NCBI GenBank assembly: GCA_015232315.1
Contig: JADFZZ010000008.1
Span: 94,484-158,483, forward strand
DNA: 64,000 nucleotides
Direction: 5' to 3'
Source: SAR324 cluster bacterium
GTDB taxonomy: Bacteria; SAR324; NAC60-12
In this document: positions 9,252-18,258 of the stretch, one piece after another
Position numbering within the stretch: position 1 is the stretch's first letter
Layout of the letters: every line of letters begins with the position of its first letter
Notes under the pieces: generated by a model
What the model was told of the DNA's origin: nothing
What the model saw: only the letters and a program-made list of their open reading frames with translations
Databases searched by the model: none
Translations under genes and position numbers: made by a program

Positions 9252-9503
9252 ATGAATCTTGATGAACTCAGACTCCGAATTGATGAACTGGATGAAACAA
9301 TACTGCGGTTAGTCAATCAGCGTGCAGAATGCGTCAGGGAAATCGGTCAGATCAAACGCCAGTCCAATCAGGATGTGTTTGTGCCTGAACGTGAAAAACG
9401 CATCATGGAACGACTGATTAATCTCAACCAGGGGCCGCTTTCTGATCATGCTGTTCAGCATATTTTTCAGCAAATCATCGAAACGCTGAAAACACTTCAA
9501 TAA
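9252..9503 (+). CDS. Stand-alone AroQ-type chorismate mutase
   Basis: An 83-residue all-helical enzyme converting chorismate to prephenate for phenylalanine and tyrosine synthesis. The AroQ features are present: LDELRLRIDELDETILRLV at the N-terminus, the Arg/Lys ligands in the second helix (EIGQIKR) and VPEREKRIMERL with the catalytic Glu region. It has no prephenate dehydratase or DAHP-synthase part. The start is the ATG at 9252, preceded by TAGGAG, seven bases after the CheZ-like stop. The reading frame is open further upstream, but that part overlaps the previous gene. Confidence 0.88.
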   Translation: MNLDELRLRIDELDETILRLVNQRAECVREIGQIKRQSNQDVFVPEREKRIMERLINLNQGPLSDHAVQHIFQQIIETLKTLQ

Positions 9504-9620
9504 TTAAGCCACGTTGATTCATATGCTCAAGGGAATGAAGTTGACGATGACATTACGATGGTGGCTTTTGAGTATATTCAACCAGAAAACAAATTCATTC
9601 AGACTGAACAATCGAATTGA
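9504..9620 (+). pseudogene. 3' remnant of a SpoIIE/PP2C-type serine phosphatase
   Basis: Directly after the chorismate-mutase stop, and in the same frame, about 38 codons read to a TGA at 9618-9620. The peptide contains AQGNEVDDDITMVAFEYI, which resembles the very C-terminus of SpoIIE-type PP2C phosphatases, where DDIT carries metal-binding Asp residues. No start, ribosome-binding site or upstream part of the domain is present, so I read it as the surviving tail of a lost gene. A chance resemblance in a short peptide is possible. Confidence 0.5.
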
Positions 9621-9769
9621 GACTGACCTGTGACACTGCGCTTTTTCCAATGTTTGTGCTTAATTCCAGGTTCATCTCTTTTCCACAGTTCAGTGGCATG
9701 TCACAGGCGCCCTCATTCGGGGCGTTATCCCCCTCAAAAAATGAAGCGAACCAGTAGAATGGATAATTT

Positions 9770-10366
9770 ATGTCAAATGATGACTTAGCAGAAGATCGTG
9801 AAACTCGAATTGAAAATTTAGAGCGTAAGATTGAGGAATTAACAGGAGAGGCATTCGATTCATTCTGTTCAGAGGAGTGTTCTCCAGAACTTAAAGAGAA
9901 ATTTTTGGAGTCTGTGCTTGCTTTTGAGGAAGGACAACATTCTCAATTGTTTGATACATTGATCAATGGCGGTTTGAGTTTACCCTCACCAGAAGAATTA
10001 AACGATGCTGACCTCATCAAAAAATTATGGGAAGTCATTCATGCTTTATCGTTGCTTGGAGTTTTTTTGTATCACACCGATCATCTGAATGATCGTGAAC
10101 TTTATGAGCATTTGTGGCATGACACCTTACGAGAAGATGCCTTTATTCAACCTGGCAATCCAGATTATGCTTATCATCTCGACATCATTGGCAGTGGGAG
10201 TGAAGAAGACATTTTCATTCTTTTGAAATATTACGCAGACGAGGAAGAACGTAGAGAATGGGAGAGCGAGTTCTCTCAAGAGGATTTTCCAGCCCCTAAG
10301 AAAAAGCCTTATGATCGGGATTGCCATTTACCAAAACGAGAAAACTGGAGTGAAGGGCAGTGCTAA
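9770..10366 (+). CDS. Acidic hypothetical protein
   Basis: A 198-residue soluble, Glu/Asp-rich protein with no signal peptide or membrane segment. The N-terminal 30 residues form a short coiled coil (RETRIENLERKIEELTG). The middle holds a repeated Leu/Trp-rich helical pattern (LYEHLWHDTLRED), and the C-terminus has a charged, basic stretch KKKPYDRDCHLPKRE. I do not recognise a family with confidence. It lies in an interval that is more AT-rich than its neighbours, between the SpoIIE-tail remnant and rsgA, which suggests later acquisition. Confidence 0.7.
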   Translation: MSNDDLAEDRETRIENLERKIEELTGEAFDSFCSEECSPELKEKFLESVLAFEEGQHSQLFDTLINGGLSLPSPEELNDADLIKKLWEVIHALSLLGVFLYHTDHLNDRELYEHLWHDTLREDAFIQPGNPDYAYHLDIIGSGSEEDIFILLKYYADEEERREWESEFSQEDFPAPKKKPYDRDCHLPKRENWSEGQC

Positions 10367-10438
10367 AATGAAAACTTGAAAAATGAAATAACAATCACAT
10401 GCACGCAAGATTCAGGCAAGTTGGAAGTTCGTCTACTT

Positions 10439-10452
10439 AACCAAATTTGGTT
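10439..10452. repeat. Perfect 14-bp palindrome upstream of rsgA
   Basis: AACCAAATTTGGTT is its own reverse complement. It lies 72 bases before the rsgA start, in the gap after the acidic hypothetical gene. It could be an operator or a remnant of a mobile-element end; no T-run follows, so it does not look like a terminator. Confidence 0.5.
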
Positions 10453-10524
10453 CTGCCCCACAAGCCCCTGATGTTGGTCGTTCGGTATTTTCATCCTCTC
10501 ACCTGAAGAAAAAAGGTAGTATTC

Positions 10525-11577
10525 TTGGATTTGAAAGAGCTTGGTTTTGATCACTGGTATAAAGATCAGGTTGGCATGGAATTTCCGCCAGAACATAGTC
10601 TTGCCCGTGTATCTGCCGTTGATCGCGGCCAGTACATCATTAGGAATGAAGAGGGAGAAATCTCCGCTGAACTTACAGGAAAATTTCTATACCTTGCGGA
10701 ATCATCGGTTGATCTACCCTGTGTGGGAGATTGGGTTTGTGTACAATATCATGATGTTGGTTCATTTGCGGTGATCCACAATATCCTACCAAGAAAGTCT
10801 TTCTTACGTCGAAAGTGTTCTGGTAAAAATATCAATTTTCAAATGATTGCAGCCAATATCGATAGGGCTTTTATTATCCAATCTTGTGAGTTTGATTTTA
10901 ATTTGAGCAGACTTGAACGATATTTGGTGATGGTCAATGAAGCCCGTATTGAGCTACTGCTGGTTTTGACCAAAGTAGATTTAGTAAATCCTGAACAATT
11001 AGAACAGATGGTTGCTAAAATTCAGCAGTATGGTGTTAAGAGTATAGCCATTAGTAATGTGACGGGTATTGGAATAGATCAAATCAGAGATACTATGGAG
11101 AAGGGAAAAACCTATTGTCTATTAGGTTCCTCAGGTGTCGGAAAAACTACGCTCCTTAATCATCTCATCGGAACAACTCCTCTAAAGACAACTCCGGTTA
11201 GTGGAACAGGAGAAGGTCGACACACGACAGTACGTCGTCAACTCCTGTTGCTCGAACAGGGTTCTCTAATGATTGATACACCGGGAATGCGTGAACTTGG
11301 AATCTTAGGGATGAATGAGGGGATTGATGAGAGCTTTTCAGACATCACTAAACTTACGACCTTTTGCAGATTCTCAAATTGTACCCATACAAATGAGCCT
11401 GGCTGTGCCTTGGTTAGAGCTATAGACCAAGGAGAACTGAGTCCAGAGCATTACTCCAACTATCTGAAAATTAAGAAAGAATCTGTTTTTAATGAAATGT
11501 CCTATATTGAAAAACGTAAAAAAGATAAAAAGTTTGGACAGTTTGTTAAAAATGTCCTGAAACACAAAAATAAATGA
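10525..11577 (+). CDS. rsgA: Ribosome small-subunit-dependent GTPase A (RsgA/YjeQ)
   Basis: A circularly permuted GTPase that acts late in 30S subunit maturation. Order: OB-fold (about 30-110), G4 motif TKVDL near residue 150, G1 GSSGVGKTTLLNHLIG near 200, G3 DTPGMRE near 250, then the zinc site with C, CTH and C in FCRFSNCTHTNEPGC. At 350 residues it is of normal length, with a basic Lys-rich tail. The start is a TTG: the family begins with L-x-x-LGF and AAGGT lies upstream, while no ATG is close. Codon use is visibly more AT-rich than nearby genes, so this copy may have come by transfer. Confidence 0.93.
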   Translation: MDLKELGFDHWYKDQVGMEFPPEHSLARVSAVDRGQYIIRNEEGEISAELTGKFLYLAESSVDLPCVGDWVCVQYHDVGSFAVIHNILPRKSFLRRKCSGKNINFQMIAANIDRAFIIQSCEFDFNLSRLERYLVMVNEARIELLLVLTKVDLVNPEQLEQMVAKIQQYGVKSIAISNVTGIGIDQIRDTMEKGKTYCLLGSSGVGKTTLLNHLIGTTPLKTTPVSGTGEGRHTTVRRQLLLLEQGSLMIDTPGMRELGILGMNEGIDESFSDITKLTTFCRFSNCTHTNEPGCALVRAIDQGELSPEHYSNYLKIKKESVFNEMSYIEKRKKDKKFGQFVKNVLKHKNK

Positions 11578-11726
11578 GCAATTGGGACACCGAACGAATA
11601 AAGATAGATTGTGCGAAGCCACAATCTGATCCGATTGTTGGACAAGCCCATTTGATGCATGGTGTTCTAACCTTATTTTTAGGGGGGCCAGTGTAAACAC
11701 GATTAAGCCTCAAAATTCATCGGATA

Positions 11727-12527
11727 TCATTCCCCATTAAATTGAGGTTTTCGTTTTTCAAGAAACGCACGGTATCCTTCCAGATAGTCCCGACTGCCAA
11801 AACAGCGGTCCATTGCGTCATGCACCTTGCGTTCATCATGTTCGTTGGGATTTTCCTTGAGATAATTGTCAATGGCTACTTTAGAGGCTCTAACGCTGAG
11901 CGGCGCGTTATGGGCAATGGTATTGGCATATTTTTCGGTGAAGGCCTGAAGTGAATCGGGCGTCACGCATTGTTGGATGAGGCCCATTCGCATGGCATCG
12001 GTTGCATCATAGACTCTGGCGGTGTAAAGCATTTCACGGGCAAATGCAGGCCCGACCACATCAACCACCCGTTTCACATTTTCATAGCCATAGGCAATAC
12101 CGAGTTTGGCTGGTGGAATAGAAAATTTGCAGTCATCGGCGGCAATTCTCAAATCACAGCTCAGGGCAATGGCGCACCCGCCACCCATGCAGAATCCGCG
12201 GATCATGGCAATGATGGGTTTTTCTGATTCACGCAACGCCTGAAATGCCGCATAGGTTGTTTCTTCATAATGTTTGACCGCAGCCGCAGTGTTTCGGTTG
12301 GTTTCAAATTCAGAGATATCCGCTCCGGCAATAAAAGCCTCTTCCCCGGCTCCTCGCAGGACCAGGACACGAACGTCAGGGTCCTGATTGAAGTACGCAA
12401 CGATTTCAGGAATGGTGCGCCACATATCGAGACTGACCGCATTTCGTCGTTCAGGTGTATTGAAGGTGATCCAGCCCAGAGGTCCTTGTTTGTGAGCCAG
12501 AAGTTTGTTATTGGCAAATTCTTTCAT
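11727..12527 (-). CDS. Enoyl-CoA hydratase/isomerase (crotonase) family protein lacking both catalytic Glu
   Basis: A 266-residue acyl-CoA enzyme of the crotonase fold. The oxyanion-hole segments are clear: AFIAGADISEF and IRGFCMGGGCAIALSCDLRIA. In true hydratases a Glu follows GGG and a second Glu sits in the F-G-x-PE motif; here these positions are Cys (GGGC) and Ala (IPPAKLG). Hydration by the standard mechanism is therefore unlikely, and isomerase, decarboxylase or thioester-hydrolase activity is more plausible. Homologues with a P-A-A/K-LG motif exist in proteobacteria and are usually only named as enoyl-CoA hydratase. The gene stands alone on the minus strand. Confidence 0.8.
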   Translation of the reverse strand: MKEFANNKLLAHKQGPLGWITFNTPERRNAVSLDMWRTIPEIVAYFNQDPDVRVLVLRGAGEEAFIAGADISEFETNRNTAAAVKHYEETTYAAFQALRESEKPIIAMIRGFCMGGGCAIALSCDLRIAADDCKFSIPPAKLGIAYGYENVKRVVDVVGPAFAREMLYTARVYDATDAMRMGLIQQCVTPDSLQAFTEKYANTIAHNAPLSVRASKVAIDNYLKENPNEHDERKVHDAMDRCFGSRDYLEGYRAFLEKRKPQFNGE

Positions 12528-12609
12528 GACACGATCCTTGATTGATTATTGGTTTAGATAGTGATGGTATGATTTAAATCATGCTGAGGAAAAAACAACC
12601 GTTCGATTT

Positions 12610-13893
12610 TTAGTCGGACATCTCGTTCAGATCAAGTGAAAGTCCTTCACGGGAACACGCTTCCAGATAGCGGTTATATAATCCGCTCTGATCCTGCGAC
12701 ACAGGGAGTTTGCTGGCTGACAATGATTTTTGTCCAGTCAACAGCAGTTTTTTAGTCACTTCCCTGGGAATTTGCAGAACAGTGCGAAGCGTGTAGGCAA
12801 ACAGGCAGGCTGAAGCATGTCCTGTCAGAATTTGACGCCGAATCTGAGGGGAAATGGTCTGTTTTCCGAGACATTTGAGGCTTTGTCCATACAATGCGAG
12901 GGTTTCCTTGAGATGATGATCAATCTGTTTTTTCCTGTCGGTTCCCTGTTCGGCTTCAAACACTTCCAGTCGTAGTTGTTCCATCCAGATCCGTGCCTGT
13001 AAAAAAAATGGAACAGGGCTTTGAGGCCGGAAAAACTCCATTTGTTTTGAAATTTTGAGCATTTCCTTGTGCAGGATTGAAACTTCAAGCAAGGTCAGCA
13101 CCATGGCCATCAGCGAACGTTCAATTTTGTCGATGGACGCATCAGTCATCATTTCTTTTTTGTGCTCAAACATTTCTGAGAGAGCTTGGATGTTCAACGG
13201 TTGGATCAACTCAAACATGTGTGGCAACGATTGTTGATAGCGGATGATCTGATTGAGCAGGCGAAGATTGTCTTCAAAAATCTGATACACATCTTTGTAA
13301 CGAGAGTCCTTGGTCTCATTCTTGTTTTTTTCCATGTGTCCCAGACCTGCTTTTTCCTGCTTCTGCTGAAAATATTTAACAAGATTTTTCTGATAGGTCC
13401 GATAGGCCGCAATGATCAGTTTGGTCATCATGGGGTCGCACATGCCACAACCGAGCGGAATCATGCTTTGCATCAAGACTTTTCGTGACTGGTCCACTTC
13501 CAGTTTTGCTCCGGCTTTGATGATGCTGGAAACCAGTGCGAGTCGGGCACTGTGCTGAAGCGGGTTCTGTTCCAGTTCCTTGACAAACTTCTGGTTTTTC
13601 TGGTTGGGGTTGTAGGGCAGAATTTCATAAGCAGATTTTCGGGCACGCGCATCATCAGTCGGAAGTTTTTCACGGGTTATCAGAATTTTCTGGAACAGGT
13701 TGGACGCCGAGTTCATCAGACCGGAACGGTGACCTTCAACTTCCTGGACACGAAGAAAAAATTCCTGATAATACAGGGAGCGTAAATCAGGAATGCACCC
13801 CGGATCAGTAGGATCAAAAATACTGTTCAGATAACTCCGAGTGCCTGGAGTTTTGCTGTTTTTCTGTTTGAGTGCGCCGGGATTCTGGGCCAT
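12610..13893 (-). CDS. Hypothetical helical cytoplasmic protein
   Basis: A 427-residue protein with no signal peptide, membrane helix or family motif I recognise. It is rich in Lys, Gln and Leu and predicted mostly helical. A CGMC pair near residue 150 (IPLGCGMCDPMM) is the only cysteine motif. The frame extends to 13980, but the ATG at 13893 has AGGAAA upstream, so I start there. Downstream is the crotonase gene and upstream a receiver-like protein; the three need not be one unit. Confidence 0.7.
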   Translation of the reverse strand: MAQNPGALKQKNSKTPGTRSYLNSIFDPTDPGCIPDLRSLYYQEFFLRVQEVEGHRSGLMNSASNLFQKILITREKLPTDDARARKSAYEILPYNPNQKNQKFVKELEQNPLQHSARLALVSSIIKAGAKLEVDQSRKVLMQSMIPLGCGMCDPMMTKLIIAAYRTYQKNLVKYFQQKQEKAGLGHMEKNKNETKDSRYKDVYQIFEDNLRLLNQIIRYQQSLPHMFELIQPLNIQALSEMFEHKKEMMTDASIDKIERSLMAMVLTLLEVSILHKEMLKISKQMEFFRPQSPVPFFLQARIWMEQLRLEVFEAEQGTDRKKQIDHHLKETLALYGQSLKCLGKQTISPQIRRQILTGHASACLFAYTLRTVLQIPREVTKKLLLTGQKSLSASKLPVSQDQSGLYNRYLEACSREGLSLDLNEMSD

Positions 13894-13982
13894 GATGATT
13901 GTTTCCTGCCTTGTTTTTAGATAAGGAACATTCGAAAAATAACTTCCATAACTTTTTAAAAAACATTTCCTGCCGGACATGC

Positions 13983-14011
13983 GTAGAGACGCGCGTTTCG
14001 CACGTCTCTAC
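13983..14011. repeat. Hairpin-forming repeat (GTAGAGACG type)
   Basis: Inverted repeat GTAGAGACG / CGTCTCTAC with an inner GCG/CGC pair and a 3-base loop; only one internal position is unpaired. Hairpins of this look are dispersed in many bacterial genomes. A half copy, GCGTCTCTAC, occurs near 37800. It sits between the end of the receiver-like gene and the next start, so it could also act as a transcription or mRNA-stability signal. Confidence 0.7.
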
Positions 14012-14086
14012 AAACCTGGGCAAGATGCGGTGGTTAAATAAATTTGGTCAGTTATTCTTTTGTTGTTCCTAAGCGTCGTACCGTGG

Positions 14087-15211
14087 TTAGTTTTTATCTT
14101 CCCCCACATCCAGTGAAAACATTTTTTCAACCAGTTCCTTCATATTTTCCAGGGATTCACTCCATTCAAAGCTTTCCATTTGTGAATAGAGATCATCAAA
14201 CATGCTCTTGACAGTTTCCATGAGAGCAATCTGTTTGCGGCGACGTTCGGCCTGAACCAGAAAAATTTCATAGTTCTGAATCACCGAAGTGAAAAAATCG
14301 AGTTCATCAAATACATCCGGTGATTCTGTGACAAAAAACAATTGTCGTTTCTTGCCCCAGAAACACCGTCGATCCTGATCACTGATAAACCATGTGTCCT
14401 GATTGTCTGCATGATTGGCCTGGTCAGCGCCAAGGAACAGCAGGTCTTTCAGTTTTTCAGTATATTTTTGATCCCCATACACCATTTCCAACGATGTGCT
14501 GGTTCCTGAAAAACTGACAATGAAGGGTCGATGCAGCACTTCCATGCTGTTGACGATGATGTCAAACAGTTGTTGGGCATTGCCATTGGAAACACGTTTG
14601 ATCAGATCGGTAAAACTGCGTAGAACAACATTGTTGAAGGTTTTATGCAGACTCAACAACTCATTGATGGAAGCCGTCCTTCGGTGCATGGATGCGGCTT
14701 CTTCTTCGGAAAGCGGTTGTCGGGTTTTGTTTGAACTCTCTTTTTTGGCCTGAAGGAACAGGCGCAGAATATTTTTTTTGAGTGTGCTGCGATAACTGGT
14801 GTTAGGCTGATATTCAATCAGGGAAACATTGGGGTCCGTCGCTATTGTCTCCAGAATCTCTCTTCGCTGGGCGTCGGTGCGTGCCAAAATCAGAAATTTG
14901 CTCTGGGAAATATGTGTGGCAACAGGTTGGTTCCTGATAAAATCGAGAGTTTCCTGACATTGTGTGGCACTGATATCCCAGTCAAATACGATAATATGCG
15001 GTGTAAACATCAGACACGAACCAATCGCACCATCACCTGTATCCACATGAACAGTAAAGTTGCCTTCTTTCATGACCTCTGCCAGGCTTTTCTGGGTGTC
15101 CTTATGGTCATGAATCACCAGAATGACAAAATCTTCAGTAATCATTTGATGCTTCTGATTCTGGGTTGAGCCTACGGATTCCATTCTGGTAGTTTTGTTC
15201 AGATTCAACAT
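14087..15211 (-). CDS. Degenerate response-regulator receiver protein with long C-terminal region
   Basis: 374 residues. The N-terminal part (about 25-140) looks like a receiver domain: strand VILVIHDHKD, candidate phospho-acceptor Asp in IIVFDWD, and a later ILAR strand. The conserved Lys of the KP pair is replaced (EYQP) and the acidic pair reads H-D, so phosphorylation may be weak or absent. The C-terminal 200 residues hold a possible GAF-like sensor (about 185-310) and a coiled coil. No DNA-binding domain is seen. No clear ribosome-binding site precedes the ATG at 15211; an ATG at 15184 is an alternative start. Confidence 0.65.
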   Translation of the reverse strand: MLNLNKTTRMESVGSTQNQKHQMITEDFVILVIHDHKDTQKSLAEVMKEGNFTVHVDTGDGAIGSCLMFTPHIIVFDWDISATQCQETLDFIRNQPVATHISQSKFLILARTDAQRREILETIATDPNVSLIEYQPNTSYRSTLKKNILRLFLQAKKESSNKTRQPLSEEEAASMHRRTASINELLSLHKTFNNVVLRSFTDLIKRVSNGNAQQLFDIIVNSMEVLHRPFIVSFSGTSTSLEMVYGDQKYTEKLKDLLFLGADQANHADNQDTWFISDQDRRCFWGKKRQLFFVTESPDVFDELDFFTSVIQNYEIFLVQAERRRKQIALMETVKSMFDDLYSQMESFEWSESLENMKELVEKMFSLDVGEDKN

Positions 15212-15511
15212 AAATTTTCAGATTATCTAAAAAGGTTGCTGATTGAGTCTCACGTTTTCACAGTGCAATCACCCTGCATGACGGCCTCTGTTTCTGTCTA
15301 TAACAAAACGAATGCGTTTGGGCTAGTATTTCATGGCTGATTTATTATGTCCTTCTGGAAAGAGAAAGGTAAAGACCAATGTTTGTTGTCTTCAAGGCAG
15401 AAAACACGACAGAAGAAGTCCCTCGTGGGAAGGCTACGGGATAGAACATGATAGACGTTGACGTCCATTCAAGATCAGAAGCGAAGCAGGCGGTTTATCC
15501 TGAAACATTTT
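15212..15511. other. Intergenic stretch without a recognised gene
   Basis: About 300 bases between two minus-strand genes. I see no credible coding frame, tRNA or strong terminator. It should hold the promoter of the receiver-like gene. Confidence 0.5.
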
Positions 15512-16141
15512 TTAAGAGAGGTGTTTCATGGCCCGGTACAGTGAATCCACAATAAAAAATTCTCTGAATTCATCGGCTTCATTTTGCAAAAGAAGTTCCT
15601 CAAGCAATTCCGCTTTTTTCTCAGGATCCGCAAAATGCAGTTCACTGTTTTTGATCAGATGAAGCTGAATTCGGAGTTCACGACCATAAACGTCAGAGAT
15701 TGGAGGGACATCACCATATAAACTGATCACTTCATCATATTCTGACAGGGTTTCATCATCCAGATTATCATCATGGGAGGAGAACAGAACATCACGGTTC
15801 AACTGATCCAGAATGAGATTCCTGATCATTTCAAGTTTGTATAAAGGCGGGATAAGTCCTGTTTTTCTGACATGCCGGAGCAATTCCATGTTTGCCAGGA
15901 TATTCTGGATCAAAGCCTGATAGAATTTGGGAAAATCATCCTGACTCAGAACCGAGCGTGATAAGCCGCTGGTGATCACCTCAAACAAAGCCCGTTCTTT
16001 GGTTTTGCGACGGAGGTTGTAGGAGGCCTGCATATCAAAAATAAGATACATATCCTCAAAAATATTTTCCGTGATCTGGTTGACAATTGTGCGATCAATT
16101 CCATCCGGGTTGATTTTCACTCTCTTGTAGTTTGCCCTCAT
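15512..16141 (-). CDS. Hypothetical acidic helical protein
   Basis: A 209-residue soluble protein with no family I recognise. The sequence is Leu/Glu/Asp-rich and predicted mostly helical, with a basic N-terminus (MRANYKRVKINPDG) and an acidic segment HDDNLDDETLSEYDE around residue 125. GAGG stands at good distance before the ATG. It lies downstream of the outer-membrane barrel gene on the same strand, 134 bases apart. Confidence 0.65.
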   Translation of the reverse strand: MRANYKRVKINPDGIDRTIVNQITENIFEDMYLIFDMQASYNLRRKTKERALFEVITSGLSRSVLSQDDFPKFYQALIQNILANMELLRHVRKTGLIPPLYKLEMIRNLILDQLNRDVLFSSHDDNLDDETLSEYDEVISLYGDVPPISDVYGRELRIQLHLIKNSELHFADPEKKAELLEELLLQNEADEFREFFIVDSLYRAMKHLS

Positions 16142-16275
16142 ATGCCTCGCTTATCAGTCTTCATTTGCATGTCACCAGGTTGTCTATCGGATCTGTCTCT
16201 GGTTTAATTGACCATCTGGAGAAATCTTTCCAGTTAGAACTTAAAAATATTTTTTTTTACCAGAAAAAGGAACTG

Positions 16276-17823
16276 TCAGAAAGAATACATGACACGTCCC
16301 ACGCCATGCAGGATCAACCCTTTTCTGGTTTCAGGCGTGGAAAAATCATCAAAAGTAAACGCCTTACCGGGGCGGATACCATTCAGTTCAAGATCAAACC
16401 GTAGTTTTTTGTCCATTGCCCAGGAAATGATATTGTCCCACTCCAGACCTATGTAGCGCACATAAGTCCCTTTGTCATTGAATACTGGCTGGTCCCGATT
16501 CATTTCATACAGACCCGCTTCATAAAAAATGGAGTCATCCTCAGACTTTACCTTATACCGCAGTCCCTGCATGGAAGTGTTGTTGATGGAGTGTCCCAAC
16601 CCTGTGCCACCACGTAAATTCATTTCGGAGCCATTGAAATAAAACCGGTTTCCCTGATAGGCTCCAGGCATGATTTCATAATATCCATACAATGTTTTCA
16701 GATAATTTTTCCCCACATTGTCGGGATCTTTGTGTTCCTTGTCTCCACGGGCGTAAAGATTGAGGAACGTGAGTTTGTGGTTCCCGAGCCGGTAGCTGAA
16801 TTCAAATTCTGACGACAGCGCATTGAAACTGTGTTTGGCCAGTTTGCGTTCATCCAGTGGACTTCCCTCTCCCAGATTGGCTGGAATCAGCCCGTATTGG
16901 TCTTGCAACAGGTGATAGCGGCGCAAGCCCTGAGTGGCATTGACATCAAAACTCAGATTGATCGAGGAGGTTTCCCATAAAATCCGCAAGCCGCCAAATT
17001 GCTGTTCAAACGCGTCATAATACATGATGCGATTATCCAGATCACGCACATAGATATCATTTTGTCCCGGGGTGGAAACTTCATCATCGGCAGGAATCGG
17101 GGCACGGGCCGTGAGGCCACCCATCGGAATATTTCTTTCAGTATAAATGATCCGGTAGATTTCAACATTGAACTTGTTCAACGGATTCCCTGCTTCATCC
17201 ACATCATCAAATATCGGATAATCCAGTGAAAGAAAATAGAGCATGTCGGATGGATGTGGTGCCGTTTTCATGGCGCCGGCTTCATAGCACCATGTCCCTG
17301 CGGTGCATTGCTGGGAAACTCCGGACAGAATTCCGGAAAACACCTTGCCGCGTCGGTCACCGATATTGATGTAATGTTTACCCAGTTTCAGGATGCCGTG
17401 CGGATTGGAATTGTATTCCAGATAGGCCTGACGTGCCTGGATGTCTGTTTCCTGGGACTGCGGAGTTCGGTGGCTGTTTTCTGTTTTCAGATCAGAGTCA
17501 TTAAAGGGATCCTGAACCGCCTGAAGTTCCAGATTGATGGAAATCATGCGGTGCATGACGGAGCGGATCCTTAACCGGATTTCCTGATCAATCACCGTTT
17601 CACCGGATTCATACCTGCTCTCAATCCCCGGAACATCGCTTCCAGTGCGGTAATTGGCCCTCAACCGGTAGTCGCCTGAAAGTTGAATCCCGGGAGAAAA
17701 GGCCCAACGGTCTTCTTTTTCTTCAATATCACCGCGTTCCAGAGGAATAAAATTGGACTGGGCCAGACAACCCATGGAGTATCCAAGTAAAATCAGTAAT
17801 ATTCCCCAAAAACGAAGTGGCAT
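16276..17823 (-). CDS. Outer-membrane beta-barrel protein (porin/alginate-export-like)
   Basis: 515 residues with a signal peptide (core FWGILLILLGYSMGCLAQS) and a sequence of alternating amphipathic strands to the end. The C-terminal GRVMYSF ends in Phe, as expected for BamA-dependent insertion. The segment QARQAYLEYNSNPHGILKLG followed by INIGDRRGKVF resembles the barrel of alginate-export (AlgE/OprD-superfamily) porins. Transported substrate unknown. The next gene on the same strand is an unknown acidic protein. Confidence 0.75.
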   Translation of the reverse strand: MPLRFWGILLILLGYSMGCLAQSNFIPLERGDIEEKEDRWAFSPGIQLSGDYRLRANYRTGSDVPGIESRYESGETVIDQEIRLRIRSVMHRMISINLELQAVQDPFNDSDLKTENSHRTPQSQETDIQARQAYLEYNSNPHGILKLGKHYINIGDRRGKVFSGILSGVSQQCTAGTWCYEAGAMKTAPHPSDMLYFLSLDYPIFDDVDEAGNPLNKFNVEIYRIIYTERNIPMGGLTARAPIPADDEVSTPGQNDIYVRDLDNRIMYYDAFEQQFGGLRILWETSSINLSFDVNATQGLRRYHLLQDQYGLIPANLGEGSPLDERKLAKHSFNALSSEFEFSYRLGNHKLTFLNLYARGDKEHKDPDNVGKNYLKTLYGYYEIMPGAYQGNRFYFNGSEMNLRGGTGLGHSINNTSMQGLRYKVKSEDDSIFYEAGLYEMNRDQPVFNDKGTYVRYIGLEWDNIISWAMDKKLRFDLELNGIRPGKAFTFDDFSTPETRKGLILHGVGRVMYSF

Positions 17824-18256
17824 AATTGATGACTCAGGTATAATGATGAAATGAATAAACTCATGGAAAAAGCCTGCACGAAAGGAAACACGTTAAAGAG
17901 AAATGCCAGTCATATTCAAGCGTTTTCTCCCGGCCTTGCAACCATGGACAACCGATTGTAACAAGGCGCTCAATAAACGGGCACCTTTCAGAAGTTGTGA
18001 CAAGTAGCTGACAGTTTGAATGTGCCATTCCGACAGCGCGAAATACGAGCAACGAGGGATCTTAAACCTGTGGTAAAAAAAGCATTCCTTCAGCGAGAGG
18101 GCAAACTGCAAACAGAAAAATGAAAGGTCCCCAATTCTGTTATATTTATTTCCGGCGATCGCCTTATCCCTTGATTGTTAATGTGTCCTGAAACTATATG
18201 AAGCATTTTTCTGAACCCGACTCACAATCCGCGCAGTCTCTTGAAGGAGGTGCTCC
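17824..18256. other. Divergent intergenic region, no gene seen
   Basis: About 430 bases between the outer-membrane barrel (minus) and the K+ channel (plus). No coding frame with a ribosome-binding site is convincing. Around 18025-18065 a stretch with CGACAGCGCG and AACGAGGGATCTT looks like part of a dispersed intergenic repeat, on general recollection only. Both gene promoters should lie here. Confidence 0.45.
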
Positions 18257-18258
18257 TT
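18244..18258 (+). promoter_or_regulatory. Shine-Dalgarno/start-codon hairpin of the K+ channel gene
   Basis: AAGGAG (18244-18249), loop GTG, CTCCTT (18253-18258) is a perfect 6-bp inverted repeat. One arm is the Shine-Dalgarno sequence; the other covers the first two bases of the TTG start codon (18257-18259). If it folds, ribosome access is blocked, so translation could be controlled by temperature, an RNA-binding protein or coupling. Confidence 0.5.

Noticed and set aside
9627..9707. CCTGTGACA / TGTCACAGG inverted repeat (9 bp, arms 63 bases apart)
   Set aside because: Too far apart for a simple hairpin and not linked to a gene end; could be chance in the scarred region.
17861..18111. Two overlapping minus-strand frames in the gap upstream of the barrel gene
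   Set aside because: Neither has a ribosome-binding site or protein-like composition; they probably arise by chance in the promoter region.
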